Assembly: GCA_960531495.1 (NCBI GenBank) | Contig: OY482860.1 | Coordinates: 31,262,276 to 31,326,275, forward strand | Length of the DNA: 64,000 nt | Reading direction: 5' to 3' | Source: Zeus faber | Lineage: Eukaryota > Chordata > Actinopteri > Zeiformes > Zeidae | Shown here: positions 24,301 through 64,000 of the stretch, piece after piece | Layout: each line of letters begins with the position of its first letter | Position numbering within the stretch: position 1 is the stretch's first letter | Translations under genes and position numbers: made by a program | The notes under the pieces: generated by a model | Told to the model about the DNA's origin: nothing | The model's database searches: none | What the model saw: the letters and a program-made list of their open reading frames with translations, nothing else

Positions 24301-27174
24301 TTGTACTGCGTCACAGCCCGTTGTACTGTGTCACAGCCCGTTGTACTGCGTCACATCCCGTTGTACTGCGTCACAGCCTGTTGTACTGCGTCACAGCCCG
24401 TTGTACTGCGTCACAGCCCGTTGTACTGCGTCACAGCCCATTGTACTGTGTCACAGCCCATTGTACTGCGTCACAGCCTGTTGTACTGCGTCACAGCCCG
24501 TTGTACTGCGTCACAGCCCATTGTACTGTGTCACAGCCCATTGTACTGCGTCACAGCCCATTGTACTGTGTGTCACCTCCTGTTGTACTGTGTCACAGCC
24601 CATTGTACTGCGTCACAGCCCTTTCTACTGCGTCACATCCCGTTGTACTGCGTCACAGCCCGTTGTACTGCGTCTCAGCCCGTTGTACTGTGTCACAGCC
24701 CATTGTACTGCGTCACAGCACATTGTACTGTGTGTCACCTCCGGTTGTACTGCATCACAGCCCATTGTACTGCGTCACATCCCGTTGTACTGCGTCACAT
24801 CCCATTGTACTGCGTCACAGCCAGTTGTACTGCGTCACAGCCCGTTGTACTGTGTCACAGCCCGTTGTACTGCGTCACATCCCGTTGTACTGCGTCACAG
24901 CCTGTTGTACTGCGTCACAGCCCGTTGTACTGCGTCACAGCCCGTTGTACTGCGTCACAGCCCATTGTACTGTGTCACAGCCCATTGTACTGCGTCACAG
25001 CCTGTTGTACTGCGTCACAGCCCGTTGTACTGCGTCACAGCCCATTGTACTGTGTCACAGCCCATTGTACTGCGTCACAGCCCATTGTACTGTGTGTCAC
25101 CTCCTGTTGTACTGTGTCACAGCCCATTGTACTGCGTCACAGCCCTTTCTACTGCGTCACATCCCGTTGTACTGCGTCTCAGCCCGTTGTACTGTGTCAC
25201 AGCCCATTGTACTGCGTCACAGCACATTGTACTGTGTGTCACCTCCGGTTGTACTGCATCACAGCCCGTTGTACTGCGTCACAGCCTGTTGTGCTGCATA
25301 TCACATCTCGTTGTACTGCTTGTTACAGCCCGTTGTACTGTGTGTCACAGCCCCTTGTACTGCGTCACAGCCCATTGTACTGCGTCACAGCCTGTTGTGC
25401 TGCGCATCACATGTTGTTGTACTGCTTGTTACATCCCGTTGTACTGTGTGTCACAGCCCGTTGTACTGCGTCTCAGCTCATTAGATATATGGAATGGATG
25501 GGTAGAAGAATAGTTAAAGTACCAGCAATGTGTATTATTTCAGTATCACCTTCTGTACTCTTTGGGCTGTATCTGTTGTCCCTGATGGTCCAGACTGTCC
25601 GAGGTGTAGCGCCACCTGCTGTGCATCTTGTTGTGTTTCCATTCAAGGAGGAAAAACAATGTGGGTGCGTTGCCAGTTTGGAACCAGACCCAGTCTTGGC
25701 TGTGCCAGGATCCCGTGCCAGGATCCCAGGGCAGGACTTGGCGCAGGACGCTGCTCTGCTTTGGAGCTGCATTGGAGGCTGCGGTCGCGGGGGAAACTCT
25801 GCAGCCAAACCCAGAAGGAGGAAGGATTCTGTCTATCTGTGTTTACACTGAAACACCCTGGACACAGTCCTTTAAGAGCCACACGGTGATGAGGTCCACG
25901 GGTGGACTGCAGGTCCAATGTCTGGCTCCAGGACAGGAAGTGGACAGCAGGTCCATGCGGGACCAAAGCTGAGACCTTCTGCCATGCTGCTCTCTGACTG
26001 GCGGTTATGATTCATATCTGCTTCATATTGGTCATATGACTGGACAGTCGTGGGGAAGATGCAAAAGTTCTAGTGGTTTGGAGCTTTAGGCGCAAAAGCA
26101 AAACTGGAAAATGTAGGTGTTTTATATTCATATATGCTAATAATCCCTTTTATAATGAGAGCCTTCCTGCTCTGCAGTTTATTCCGGAACAGGACAGTGC
26201 GTCTCCATGTTCAGCTCTTTGTTTGCTGGTGATTGGAGCATCTATGTTCTGGACCAAGATGTTCTTGGTGAAGGCACCAGGAGTTCTCCCACAGACAGAA
26301 ACATGGAGGAGCAATTGTGTATTTGGTCCAGATCGTCCATGAGAAGAAGAACCTCCAGAAGCTCTTGTTCTACCTCATAGGTCCTCCACCTGGATCAAGA
26401 CTCTCCTTTCTCTGCTTTTCTACAAGCTTGTTACCTGCGGCCATACCTCCACCGCTCTGACCTCCATGATTTTGTTTTTTCTGTTCTAACGATAAATAAT
26501 TAATCAAAGGGAAGCTTCTCTGAGACATTCTGGACTTTTAGTCTCCAGGTTTTTGGATGACCTCAGAAAGTCGTTAGTCATTCCTGGAAGTGTTTTTATA
26601 TCAGTAATCTAACAGATCAAGTAAAACAGTATTGTTTGTGACTTAGAGCGTCTTCTTTGCCGTTTCAAAATGTATAATTTGGCTGAAAGCAGCAGGTTCG
26701 AACTCAATGAATGATTCAGAAACTTGAGCTGAACGATGGTGAAACTCCAACTGAAAGATTCCACAGTTCAAAGCCAGATAGTGCACGGAAGGTATTAAAT
26801 AGTACGTATTGTCTGTATCTCCCTCCTGTGTCCTGCAGATCAGTGCACGGTAACCAGGTCCTACCTGTTCCTCCATAAGTTCTGGTTCTTCAGCTCCATC
26901 TACTACTTTGGAAACTGGTTCTTCATTGGGGTGAGTTCTATAAATAGACACATTCTACTGCACTCCAAAAGCCCCTGAGCTTCACCAATATTTACATTAT
27001 TGGTGTTTTCCTTGCTTTCCAGGTGTTTCCATAGTAACTCCAGGTGTTTTCCTTGCTTTCCAGGTCTTCCTGGTGGGGCTGCTGGTGTCCTGCTTCAAGG
27101 GGAAGCGCTCAGTGATCGAGGGCGAGGTGGAGGCTGACGACTCAGACTTGAGCGACGATGAATACGTTCACTAG
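5719..27174 (+). CDS. LMBRD1: LMBRD1, lysosomal cobalamin transport escort protein (3' part, 9 exons seen)
   Basis: Nine GT-AG exons (5719-5792, 10585-10710, 11276-11428, 14176-14240, 14345-14447, 15680-15784, 15878-16027, 26839-26930, 27064-27174) translate to a chain matching LMBD1 from about residue 190 of the 540-residue human protein to its C-terminus. Recognisable blocks are [64 protein letters not shown] and [21 protein letters not shown]1 is a multipass lysosomal membrane protein that works with ABCD4 to let cobalamin leave the lysosome; human loss causes the cblF defect (known for the family). The visible part holds about five or six hydrophobic membrane segments and an acidic tail. 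One exon between 16027 and 26839 is missing by phase (see findings). The 5' exons lie left of the window. The gene faces ADGRB3 tail to tail. Confidence 0.95.
5793..9107. other. LMBRD1 intron, mostly unique, AT-rich at 8220-8300
   Basis: No further exon is needed between 5792 and 10585 (phases match directly). Nothing else recognised apart from short TA-rich runs. Confidence 0.55.
9108..9466. repeat. 22-bp minisatellite with BamHI-like GGATCC in each unit
   Basis: About 16 units of aggatcctcacctccctccgtc; variants tcctgacc, cacgtccc and ccatcagg alternate in blocks, suggesting multi-unit duplications. Confidence 0.95.
10070..10202. repeat. 10-bp minisatellite CTCCAGGATG
   Basis: Tandem ctccaggctg / ctccaggatg / cccagaatg units, ending at a short (CTGT)(CTAT) run. 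Confidence 0.92.
10531..10570. repeat. (TG)20 microsatellite at LMBRD1 splice acceptor
   Basis: Twenty uninterrupted TG units end 14 bases before the AG at 10584, where the polypyrimidine tract should be. Confidence 0.97.
10585..10710 (+). CDS. LMBRD1: LMBRD1 exon b (loop [16 protein letters not shown])
   Basis: 42 whole codons between acceptor gcgtgtcag and donor gtgagt. It encodes the cytosolic-loop start [17 protein letters not shown] followed by an acidic helix ([19 protein letters not shown]). The usual polypyrimidine tract is absent: a (TG)20 tract fills 10531-10570, and no AG dinucleotide occurs from about 10495 to the acceptor, which fits use of a distant branch point. Confidence 0.95.
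11276..11428 (+). CDS. LMBRD1: LMBRD1 exon c (coiled cytosolic loop)
   Basis: 51 codons in phase 0, acceptor ggtgcag and donor gtgagt. Reads [20 protein letters not shown] through AFRPLK, matching the human segment DGRPLPARDKR to ALRPLK. The region is rich in Arg, Leu, Glu and Gln with heptad-like spacing, suggesting a short coiled coil in the large cytosolic loop. Confidence 0.95.
11507..11630 (-). mobile_element. L2 LINE 3' tail fragment
   Basis: Reverse complement of the L2 tail at 19700-19831: tcaagttcaagagg, cacatacatgtacatac, gcagtgaaatgt and acccggtgataacgcaca are shared. Confidence 0.8.
11631..12298. other. LMBRD1 intron, nothing recognised
   Basis: No exon or element seen; a short 10-bp repeat (ggcaacccgcc / ggcaaccagcc) lies near 12129-12155. 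Confidence 0.5.
12299..12374. repeat. (AT)38 microsatellite
   Basis: Uninterrupted AT dinucleotides, then attttata. Confidence 0.97.
12375..14175. other. LMBRD1 intron, mostly unique
   Basis: No exon or transposon recognised. Confidence 0.5.
14176..14240 (+). CDS. LMBRD1: LMBRD1 exon d (transmembrane helix)
   Basis: 65 bases; acceptor gttgcag, donor gtgagt. Encodes [20 protein letters not shown], a clear membrane helix that matches human IVWGIFFILVALLFVISLFL. It ends two bases into an Asn codon completed by the next exon. Confidence 0.95.
14345..14447 (+). CDS. LMBRD1: LMBRD1 exon e (LDKALHSAG, lumenal loop)
   Basis: 103 bases; acceptor tttcag and donor gtgagt, only 104 bases after the previous exon. 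Reads [20 protein letters not shown] then [14 protein letters not shown]. The NIT sequon in the middle is a possible N-glycosylation site, consistent with a lumenal loop. Confidence 0.95.
14640..14875. repeat. About 55-bp tandem repeat rich in GTACTACT/AGTAGTAC
   Basis: Four to five diverged units of atatcagttataataatacag plus the palindromic tactactagtagtac. Each unit can form a short hairpin. Confidence 0.85.
15680..15784 (+). CDS. LMBRD1: LMBRD1 exon f ([16 protein letters not shown])
   Basis: 35 codons in phase 0; acceptor ttctcag, donor gtacga (weaker than consensus). Encodes a membrane helix and the strongly conserved [16 protein letters not shown] block of the LMBR1-like family. Confidence 0.96.
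15878..16027 (+). CDS. LMBRD1: LMBRD1 exon g ([18 protein letters not shown])
   Basis: 50 codons in phase 0; acceptor tttctcag and donor gtaggc. Almost identical to human LMBD1 across the membrane helix and [10 protein letters not shown]. An 18-bp tandem array starts about 35 bases after the donor and runs into the assembly gap. Confidence 0.96.
16060..16300. repeat. 18-bp minisatellite running into the gap
   Basis: About 13 units of ggacctttaaaacatcct with variants (tataatgtact, ttttcaaggt). It begins about 35 bases after an LMBRD1 donor and is cut by the N run, so its full length is unknown. Confidence 0.95.
16301..16500. other. Assembly gap, 200 N
   Basis: Exactly 200 N, a round number suggesting a placeholder rather than a measured size. 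It lies between a tandem array and the 5' part of an L2 LINE. Confidence 1.
16501..19831 (+). mobile_element. L2-type (Jockey/CR1 group) non-LTR retrotransposon, 5' end in the gap
   Basis: One long frame (start 16708, extending in frame upstream through GKRGGIRVR) to the stop at 19309-19311 holds an apurinic-like endonuclease (CLTETWL, about residue 45; GDFNRANL, about 170; SDHAAI, about 219) and reverse transcriptase ([69 protein letters not shown] at about 642). Compared with related fish elements about 22 residues are missing in frame near 18480-18500, between SAFNTI and GSPQGC, so the RT palm is probably inactive. The 3' UTR (19312-19831) ends with aatcttgaatcttgaa, the tail repeat of this clade. 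Young looking; it sits in an LMBRD1 intron in the sense direction. Confidence 0.93.
16708..19311 (+). CDS. L2 LINE ORF2-like protein, endonuclease plus reverse transcriptase (867 codons)
   Basis: Open throughout. The true start of the element's protein is uncertain because the frame continues upstream of this ATG. C-terminal half carries the RT thumb and the conserved end ([24 protein letters not shown]). The in-frame loss in the RT palm is described under the element. Not a host gene. Confidence 0.93.
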   Translation: MRTQPYRPPLPSILLAKVQSMENKMDELRARIQFQQDTRNCCVLCLTETWLTPLVPDEAIRPAEAFSVFPGDRTGESGKSKGGGVCLMVNNRWCNANNTKFLSHSCSPNLEQLTILCRPFYLPREFSTVIITAVYIPPQADTDAALSVLHDVLCGFQNRHPDAAVVVTGDFNRANLKKVLPNFHQHITCATRGDRTLDHCYTPYKNGYKPISLPAFGKSDHAAISLLPVYRPLIARDLVVTREVKRWTDQSEAALQDALTDVDWDMFQTSSSDVSEFTEAVVSFVATLADNIVPTVKVRIFPNQKPWVDKSIRCALNARTAAYNDGLVSGNMDNYKAASYNLWRAVRDAKRTYRETVELQMERGDTRRLWEGLRTITNYKSSSSPATSVDASLANQLNSFYARFESGSSTASSPANWSYTAGDERALSVSVHEVRRALMRVNTRKAAGPDGISGRVLKTCANQLAPVFTTIFNISLAESVVPSCFKRSTVVPVPKIASPTCLNDYRPVALTSVVMKCFERLIKDYICASLPRTLDPLQFAYRQNRSTDDAVSQVLHTTLTHLDGQKGAYVRMLFIDYSSAFNTIVRTRLAVKLMVVKVGKYMSSSLTLNTGSPQGCVLSPLLYSLYTHDCVARSSSNTIIKFADDTVVVGLSTDCDEKAYREEVADLSLWCQDNSLHLNVSKTKELIVDFRRGSQSRTHAPLWINGTSVDRVSSFRYLGVHITEDLTWTVHTDTLVRKARQRLYHLRQLRKFRVSVRILKSFYSGAVESILTGNITAWFGNCTAQDRWALQRVVRSAERTTGTTLPPLQELYTRRCSSRARRIMKDPHHPNNGLFQLLRSGKRLRSHTARTETETEFLPSSHQNCQR
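19838..19870. mobile_element. Terminal fragment of MITE family A
   Basis: caggtactcctcacataatgaccg matches the terminus of the MITE at 42073; only the end is present. Confidence 0.5.
19888..20416 (+). mobile_element. Tc1-like DNA transposon, 5' stub of a second family
   Basis: Begins with an end-like sequence (caccgctttccaaattatta) and contains N-terminal transposase pieces: [12 protein letters not shown], then in another frame [20 protein letters not shown] and [13 protein letters not shown] (helix-turn-helix region). It breaks off after QKYMK, before the catalytic domain, where unrelated sequence starts. Several frame changes. Confidence 0.8.
20417..20760. mobile_element. Unclassified interspersed repeat, likely
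   Basis: Starts abruptly with tgtcacgaccagaactgggag and is GC-rich with gagacaggcag/ggctgg motifs, unlike its flanks. I do not recognise a family. Confidence 0.3.
20934..21205 (-). mobile_element. L2 LINE 3' UTR fragment, inverted to the L2 at 16501
   Basis: Reverse complement of about 19565-19831: aggttcaagaggtttattag, catatatgcagtgaaatgt, acccggtgataacacacaat and the taaaataaaat stretch. 5'-truncated insertion. Confidence 0.9.
21206..22010. other. LMBRD1 intron, nothing recognised
   Basis: Searched for the missing LMBRD1 exon (residues like KCDADAPE); none found. Confidence 0.45.
22012..22410. repeat. 21-bp CpG-rich minisatellite
   Basis: Diverged copies first (gacccggtccgtgttcggacg), then about 11 near-identical units of gggtgcgcccgggccgtgttt. 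Each unit has CCCGGG and about four CpG. Unit length is a multiple of three, so several frames stay open. Confidence 0.97.
22800..22880 (-). mobile_element. LINE 3' tail fragment
   Basis: tattttattcatctctataggga resembles the LINE tail at 841 and is followed by AT-rich sequence. Weakly supported. Confidence 0.4.
23035..23420. mobile_element. Unclassified dispersed repeat
   Basis: Contains ggaggaaaccccatgtgagc and gaacatgcaaactccacaca, wording seen in many fish dispersed repeats. No coding frame. Family not assigned. Confidence 0.4.
24000..25480. repeat. 20-bp minisatellite, about 74 units, with internal duplication
   Basis: Units of cgttgtactgcgtcacagcc with few variants (tcacatccc, tgtgtcacc, ttctactg). 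Because 20 is not a multiple of three and the unit lacks stops, all three + frames stay open for 480-609 codons; the products are low-complexity. A block near 24271-24747 recurs at 24795-25251 (offset 524, then 504 after loss of one unit). Confidence 0.97.
25481..26838. other. LMBRD1 intron before exon h, nothing recognised
   Basis: No exon or element recognised. Confidence 0.5.
26839..26930 (+). CDS. LMBRD1: LMBRD1 exon h ([17 protein letters not shown])
   Basis: 92 bases; acceptor gtcctgcag, donor gtgagt. The reading frame requires two leading bases of a split Asp codon, so the preceding exon must end in phase 1. Exon g ends in phase 0, therefore an intervening exon of length 3n+1 is not visible. 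Human LMBD1 carries about 25 lumenal residues (TNITSDNHKG and following) at exactly this place. Confidence 0.95.
27064..27174 (+). CDS. LMBRD1: LMBRD1 last coding exon and stop
   Basis: Acceptor gctttccag; 36 codons and TAG. Encodes the last membrane helix [14 protein letters not shown] and an acidic cytosolic tail ending SDDEYVH. The human tail ends DDEPSVYSA, so the fish tail is shorter. The acceptor is duplicated 41 bases upstream (27022). Confidence 0.95.
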   Translation, partial: VFLVGLLVSCFKGKRSVIEGEVEADDSDLSDDEYVH

Positions 27175-27187
27175 AGAGCGGCTCCAC

Positions 27188-27266
27188 CGATGGGTATTGA
27201 TCGATGGGTATTGATCGATGGGTATTGATCGATGGGTATTGATCGATGGGTATTGATCGATGGGTT
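27188..27266. repeat. 14-bp minisatellite in LMBRD1 3' UTR
   Basis: About five and a half copies of gatgggtattgatc start 13 bases after the LMBRD1 stop. GATCGATC junctions make the array locally palindromic. Confidence 0.9.
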
Positions 27267-27873
27267 TTGGTGATCTGTTTTAATGAATTATTACTCCTCA
27301 TCCTGCATTATGAGGACCTGGCAGGGACCGCATGGTTTGTGTCTGTAAAGTCCACGTCTCTGAACCTCGTGGATCCAAAGAATGAAATGCAGAACGTTCC
27401 CACATAGCGATCTATACATTTCTCACAAACGCATTTTAAATGAATCTTCGACTCAAACAGCGCGTTGTAGTCTTTCAGCAGCGGAGGAAGTAGTTCCATC
27501 CTGAATCTGCTGGAATGGATAACAGAACATCCGGAAGTGCTCTATGTACAACTTATCTGGACATGTGTAATAACATGTAATAATGTGTAATATAACCTTA
27601 AGAAAACTGATCTTCCACTTTATAGTTTGTTCTATTTGACATCTTTGATTAATCTGCTTTTGGGAGAAGTTTGCTTGTTTCTAAAAGAATGTAGATGCAC
27701 TTTAGAAGTATTTCTCAAGTATTTCTTATTTAAGTGCAATTGTGACGGATTTACAGAAACATTCTTCCTTTCACAGTATTTCAGTTCAGGACAGAAACGT
27801 CATTAAATCATTGTTGTAAATTCAGACATTTTGGACAAGATGTGGAAAGAGTGTAAATTATAATATTGTTTTA

Positions 27874-27879
27874 AATAAA
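27874..27879 (+). promoter_or_regulatory. LMBRD1: Probable LMBRD1 poly(A) signal
   Basis: AATAAA about 700 bases after the stop, followed by a GT-rich stretch (gtgtttgtggggtg) as expected for a downstream cleavage element. Confidence 0.65.
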
Positions 27880-28257
27880 AACATAAGTGTTTGTGGGGTG
27901 AGATGTTTTCACAGTTTTCTGCATTTACAAGAACCAATCAGCCAGACGCCCTCTGCTTGGTCTCCATGGCGATGTGAACATAGTAATGTAACAGAAATGT
28001 TGATCTGATGCCGATAGTCATTTAGAATTTACAAAAGCAGTTTGGGTTTCCTAAGATAAGATTGGAGCTGCTTCTGTAAGAGCAAAGTAATAATTGTTCA
28101 GTACTCAGCAATCAAGGGCTTCTCTTTTGATGCCCAAGGCTGCTTCTCTTTTGTAATGGAGCATTAAAAGAATCAAAGCTTCTCATCTGGTAAGAGACTT
28201 TCATTTAAATAGTAAAGCTTGTGTCAAAGACGCCGCTGAAGATCCCTTCTTAGTGTT

Positions 28258-28625
28258 ACTGTTATAACCCTTATTACTTTATAACCCTTATGAACGTTAT
28301 AACTCCCATATCTGTTTTGACCATTATAACTTATAATAACTCTTACCGCTGTTATTACTCTTATTACCATTATAACCCCTATAAACGTTATAACCCTTAT
28401 AACCGTTTTAACTCTTATAAATGTTGTAACCCTTATAACCGTTATAACTCTTATAACCATTATAACGTTATAACCATTATAACTCTTATAACTGTTATAA
28501 CCCTTATAAACATTCTAACTTTTCTAACTCTTCTAACCCTTAAAACCGCGAAAAGCGTTATAACTCTTATAGCCCTTATAACTGTTAACCTTTTAACCCT
28601 TATAAATCTTATAACTCTTATACTC
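28258..28625. repeat. 9-bp minisatellite CTTATAACC / GTTATAACT
   Basis: About 40 diverged nonamers between the two genes' 3' ends. AT-rich with palindromic TTATAA cores. Confidence 0.92.
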
Positions 28626-28905
28626 TAACTCTACATGTGTGGCGGTTGGGGGCTGGCCAGGGGCCTGATGGGTGGTGCGGAGCTGCCCGGCCTGCTGCGT
28701 CCCTGCCTTGATCTGGTTGCGCTTATCCTATCTCTCCCAGCGCCAAAACAAATACTCCACACAAACACCACACAATAGGTGGGTGGGGTGCGAACTATGT
28801 GGGTGGGGATGTGACGGGCGGCTGCCTTCTTGCCCATCATGCTTCTGCCCGACGTGCTTCTCATCCGTCCTGAAATTTTAATGACACTCATATTAGCTTA
28901 GAACA
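28626..28905. mobile_element. Unclassified dispersed repeat between the genes
   Basis: GC-rich segment with abrupt edges next to the nonamer array. I suspect a transposon relic but recognise no family. Confidence 0.25.
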
Positions 28906-30090
28906 CATACACTCGCACACAAATCTTACTCCTGTTAGGTTTGGTGGTTCATGTCTCACACACATGGGATGTGTGTGAGACATGTGTCCATCTGCTTCAG
29001 GCTTGTTCCATCTGTCCACTCTCTACAATAAACTGGTTTGTTTGCAACATGTCTGCCTGTGTCTGTGTGTCGGAGGGAACTGAAAACACCACTCAGGTGG
29101 GTGTGGCAGGCAGCCACAAAGTTCATGTTTATATCTTTCACGTGGTGATTCCCTTTCGGAGAAGTATTGATGATTTGTTATTTATTGATCAGAACATGGG
29201 TTAGAGCTCGGTCAGGGTTGGCTCATTCTCCAAAGAGGGGGATCGGTGGATTGCTTGTCATCCTTCACTTGCAGATGAACTCTGTCTTGGATGCAACGGC
29301 ACAAATACTCTATGAAGCTGCTGACAGCACAGGTTGAGAAAGGAATGGACTTATTTACAATTAAATCTTCACTATATTTCCCTGAACTTTGTCTTCATGT
29401 ATGAAGTGTGAAAGGGACAAACAGCAGAACGTGGACTCAGTACGAACATATTTTCTCTTTTATTTACAGCCTTTTCAAACGTTAACATTTTCGCTAGAAC
29501 TCTTGATCAGGTTTTGCATCTTTTTCTCATTAAAATAAATTGGCACAAGTAAAACATATGTAGACAAAAGTTTATTTACACCAAACAACGTCTTGTTTTA
29601 AATATTTTATACAGAGCTGCAGATGAGTTGCCAGTTCCTTCAAGCGGTTTCTGCAGTATTAAAGTTGTGAAATATATTATTTATATAAAAGTGAATATTA
29701 TCTTTATTGCATTTAAAGCAATGAAGAATGAAGCCTGACAAACATTCATTTTAATATGGCCGCCCATGTTTTAAATCCTAACGTAAAAAGTGTAGTAATG
29801 GCCCAAACAGACTGTTATAAACTTCTTAAAAACCTGCAGAAATATGTACATTGTTCTTCTGGTCGTGAGGTTTCTCTGTGCTGCAGCAGAACACCAGGGG
29901 GCGCTGCACGCAACACCAGCAAACCCTGCGCCTCCTCCCTCTGCTCCTTCTGCGTCTTCACGCTGCATCGGCACAAAAAGTCCCTGTTTACCCGAAAAGA
30001 AGCAACACCACCAGGAGGCGCAAAGTCCCACGCCTCCTCAGTGCAAAGTACTCCTGCTCCTCCACCTCCTCCACCTCCTACTGCTCCTCT
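28906..30090. other. Intergenic to ADGRB3 3' UTR, nothing else recognised
   Basis: The right part is presumably ADGRB3 3' UTR on the - strand (see poly(A) signals). Confidence 0.5.
29571..29708 (-). promoter_or_regulatory. ADGRB3: Candidate ADGRB3 poly(A) signals
   Basis: On the - strand AATAAA occurs at 29703-29708 and 29571-29576 (another at 29459-29464), 380-630 bases past the stop. Which is used cannot be told. Confidence 0.4.

Positions 30091-64000
<33,910 letters not shown>

Noticed and set aside
23810-25851. ORFs of 480-609 codons with [15 protein letters not shown] repeats
   Set aside because: All three forward frames are open because the 20-bp unit lacks stops. No unique protein sequence or signal of a gene.

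Overview
The window is vertebrate nuclear DNA, almost certainly from a teleost fish. It has GT-AG spliced genes, fish-type L2 LINE, Tc1 and SINE copies, and a very heavy load of micro- and minisatellites. No bacterial, viral or plasmid features are seen. There is one 200-base scaffold gap (16301-16500).

Two host genes lie tail to tail. On the + strand, nine exons from 5719 to 27174 encode roughly the C-terminal 60% of LMBRD1 (LMBD1, the lysosomal cobalamin transport escort protein), ending in a stop codon and a poly(A) signal near 27874. On the - strand, seventeen exons from 57443 down to 30091, plus a possible eighteenth cut by the window end, encode 742 residues of ADGRB3 (BAI3, an adhesion GPCR): the end of the GAIN domain with the GPS, all seven transmembrane helices and the whole cytoplasmic tail ending in the PDZ ligand QTEV. 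The same tail-to-tail neighbours are known on human chromosome 6, so this is old vertebrate synteny. The 5' ends of both genes lie outside the window.

Layout: 1-5718 is LMBRD1 intron with a MITE and an internally deleted Tc1 copy. 5719-16027 holds seven LMBRD1 exons. 16028-26838 is one very large LMBRD1 intron region with the gap, a near-full L2 LINE, a Tc1 stub, a 21-bp and a 20-bp minisatellite; reading-phase logic shows that one more exon must lie in it. 26839-27174 holds the last two LMBRD1 exons. 27175-30090 carries the two 3' UTRs. 30091-64000 is ADGRB3, whose introns are packed with long tandem arrays: a 12-bp array with 96-bp higher-order units (34.5-38.0 kb), a 16-bp GATC-rich array (44.5-47.0 kb), a purine-only-like array (48.3-48.95 kb), a CCAAT-rich array (49.6-50.4 kb), a TGACGTC-rich array with a 1066-bp duplication (53.2-55.4 kb) and a 52-bp array split by a LINE relic (58.7-62.9 kb).

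The two proteins act separately (lysosomal vitamin B12 handling; synaptic adhesion signalling). I found no undescribed multi-gene system. The most interesting signals are (i) tandem arrays lying directly against splice sites, including a (TG)20 tract replacing the polypyrimidine tract of an LMBRD1 exon, (ii) an ADGRB3 GPS that lacks the residues needed for self-cleavage, (iii) nested higher-order repeat structure whose open frames look like long proteins but are not genes.
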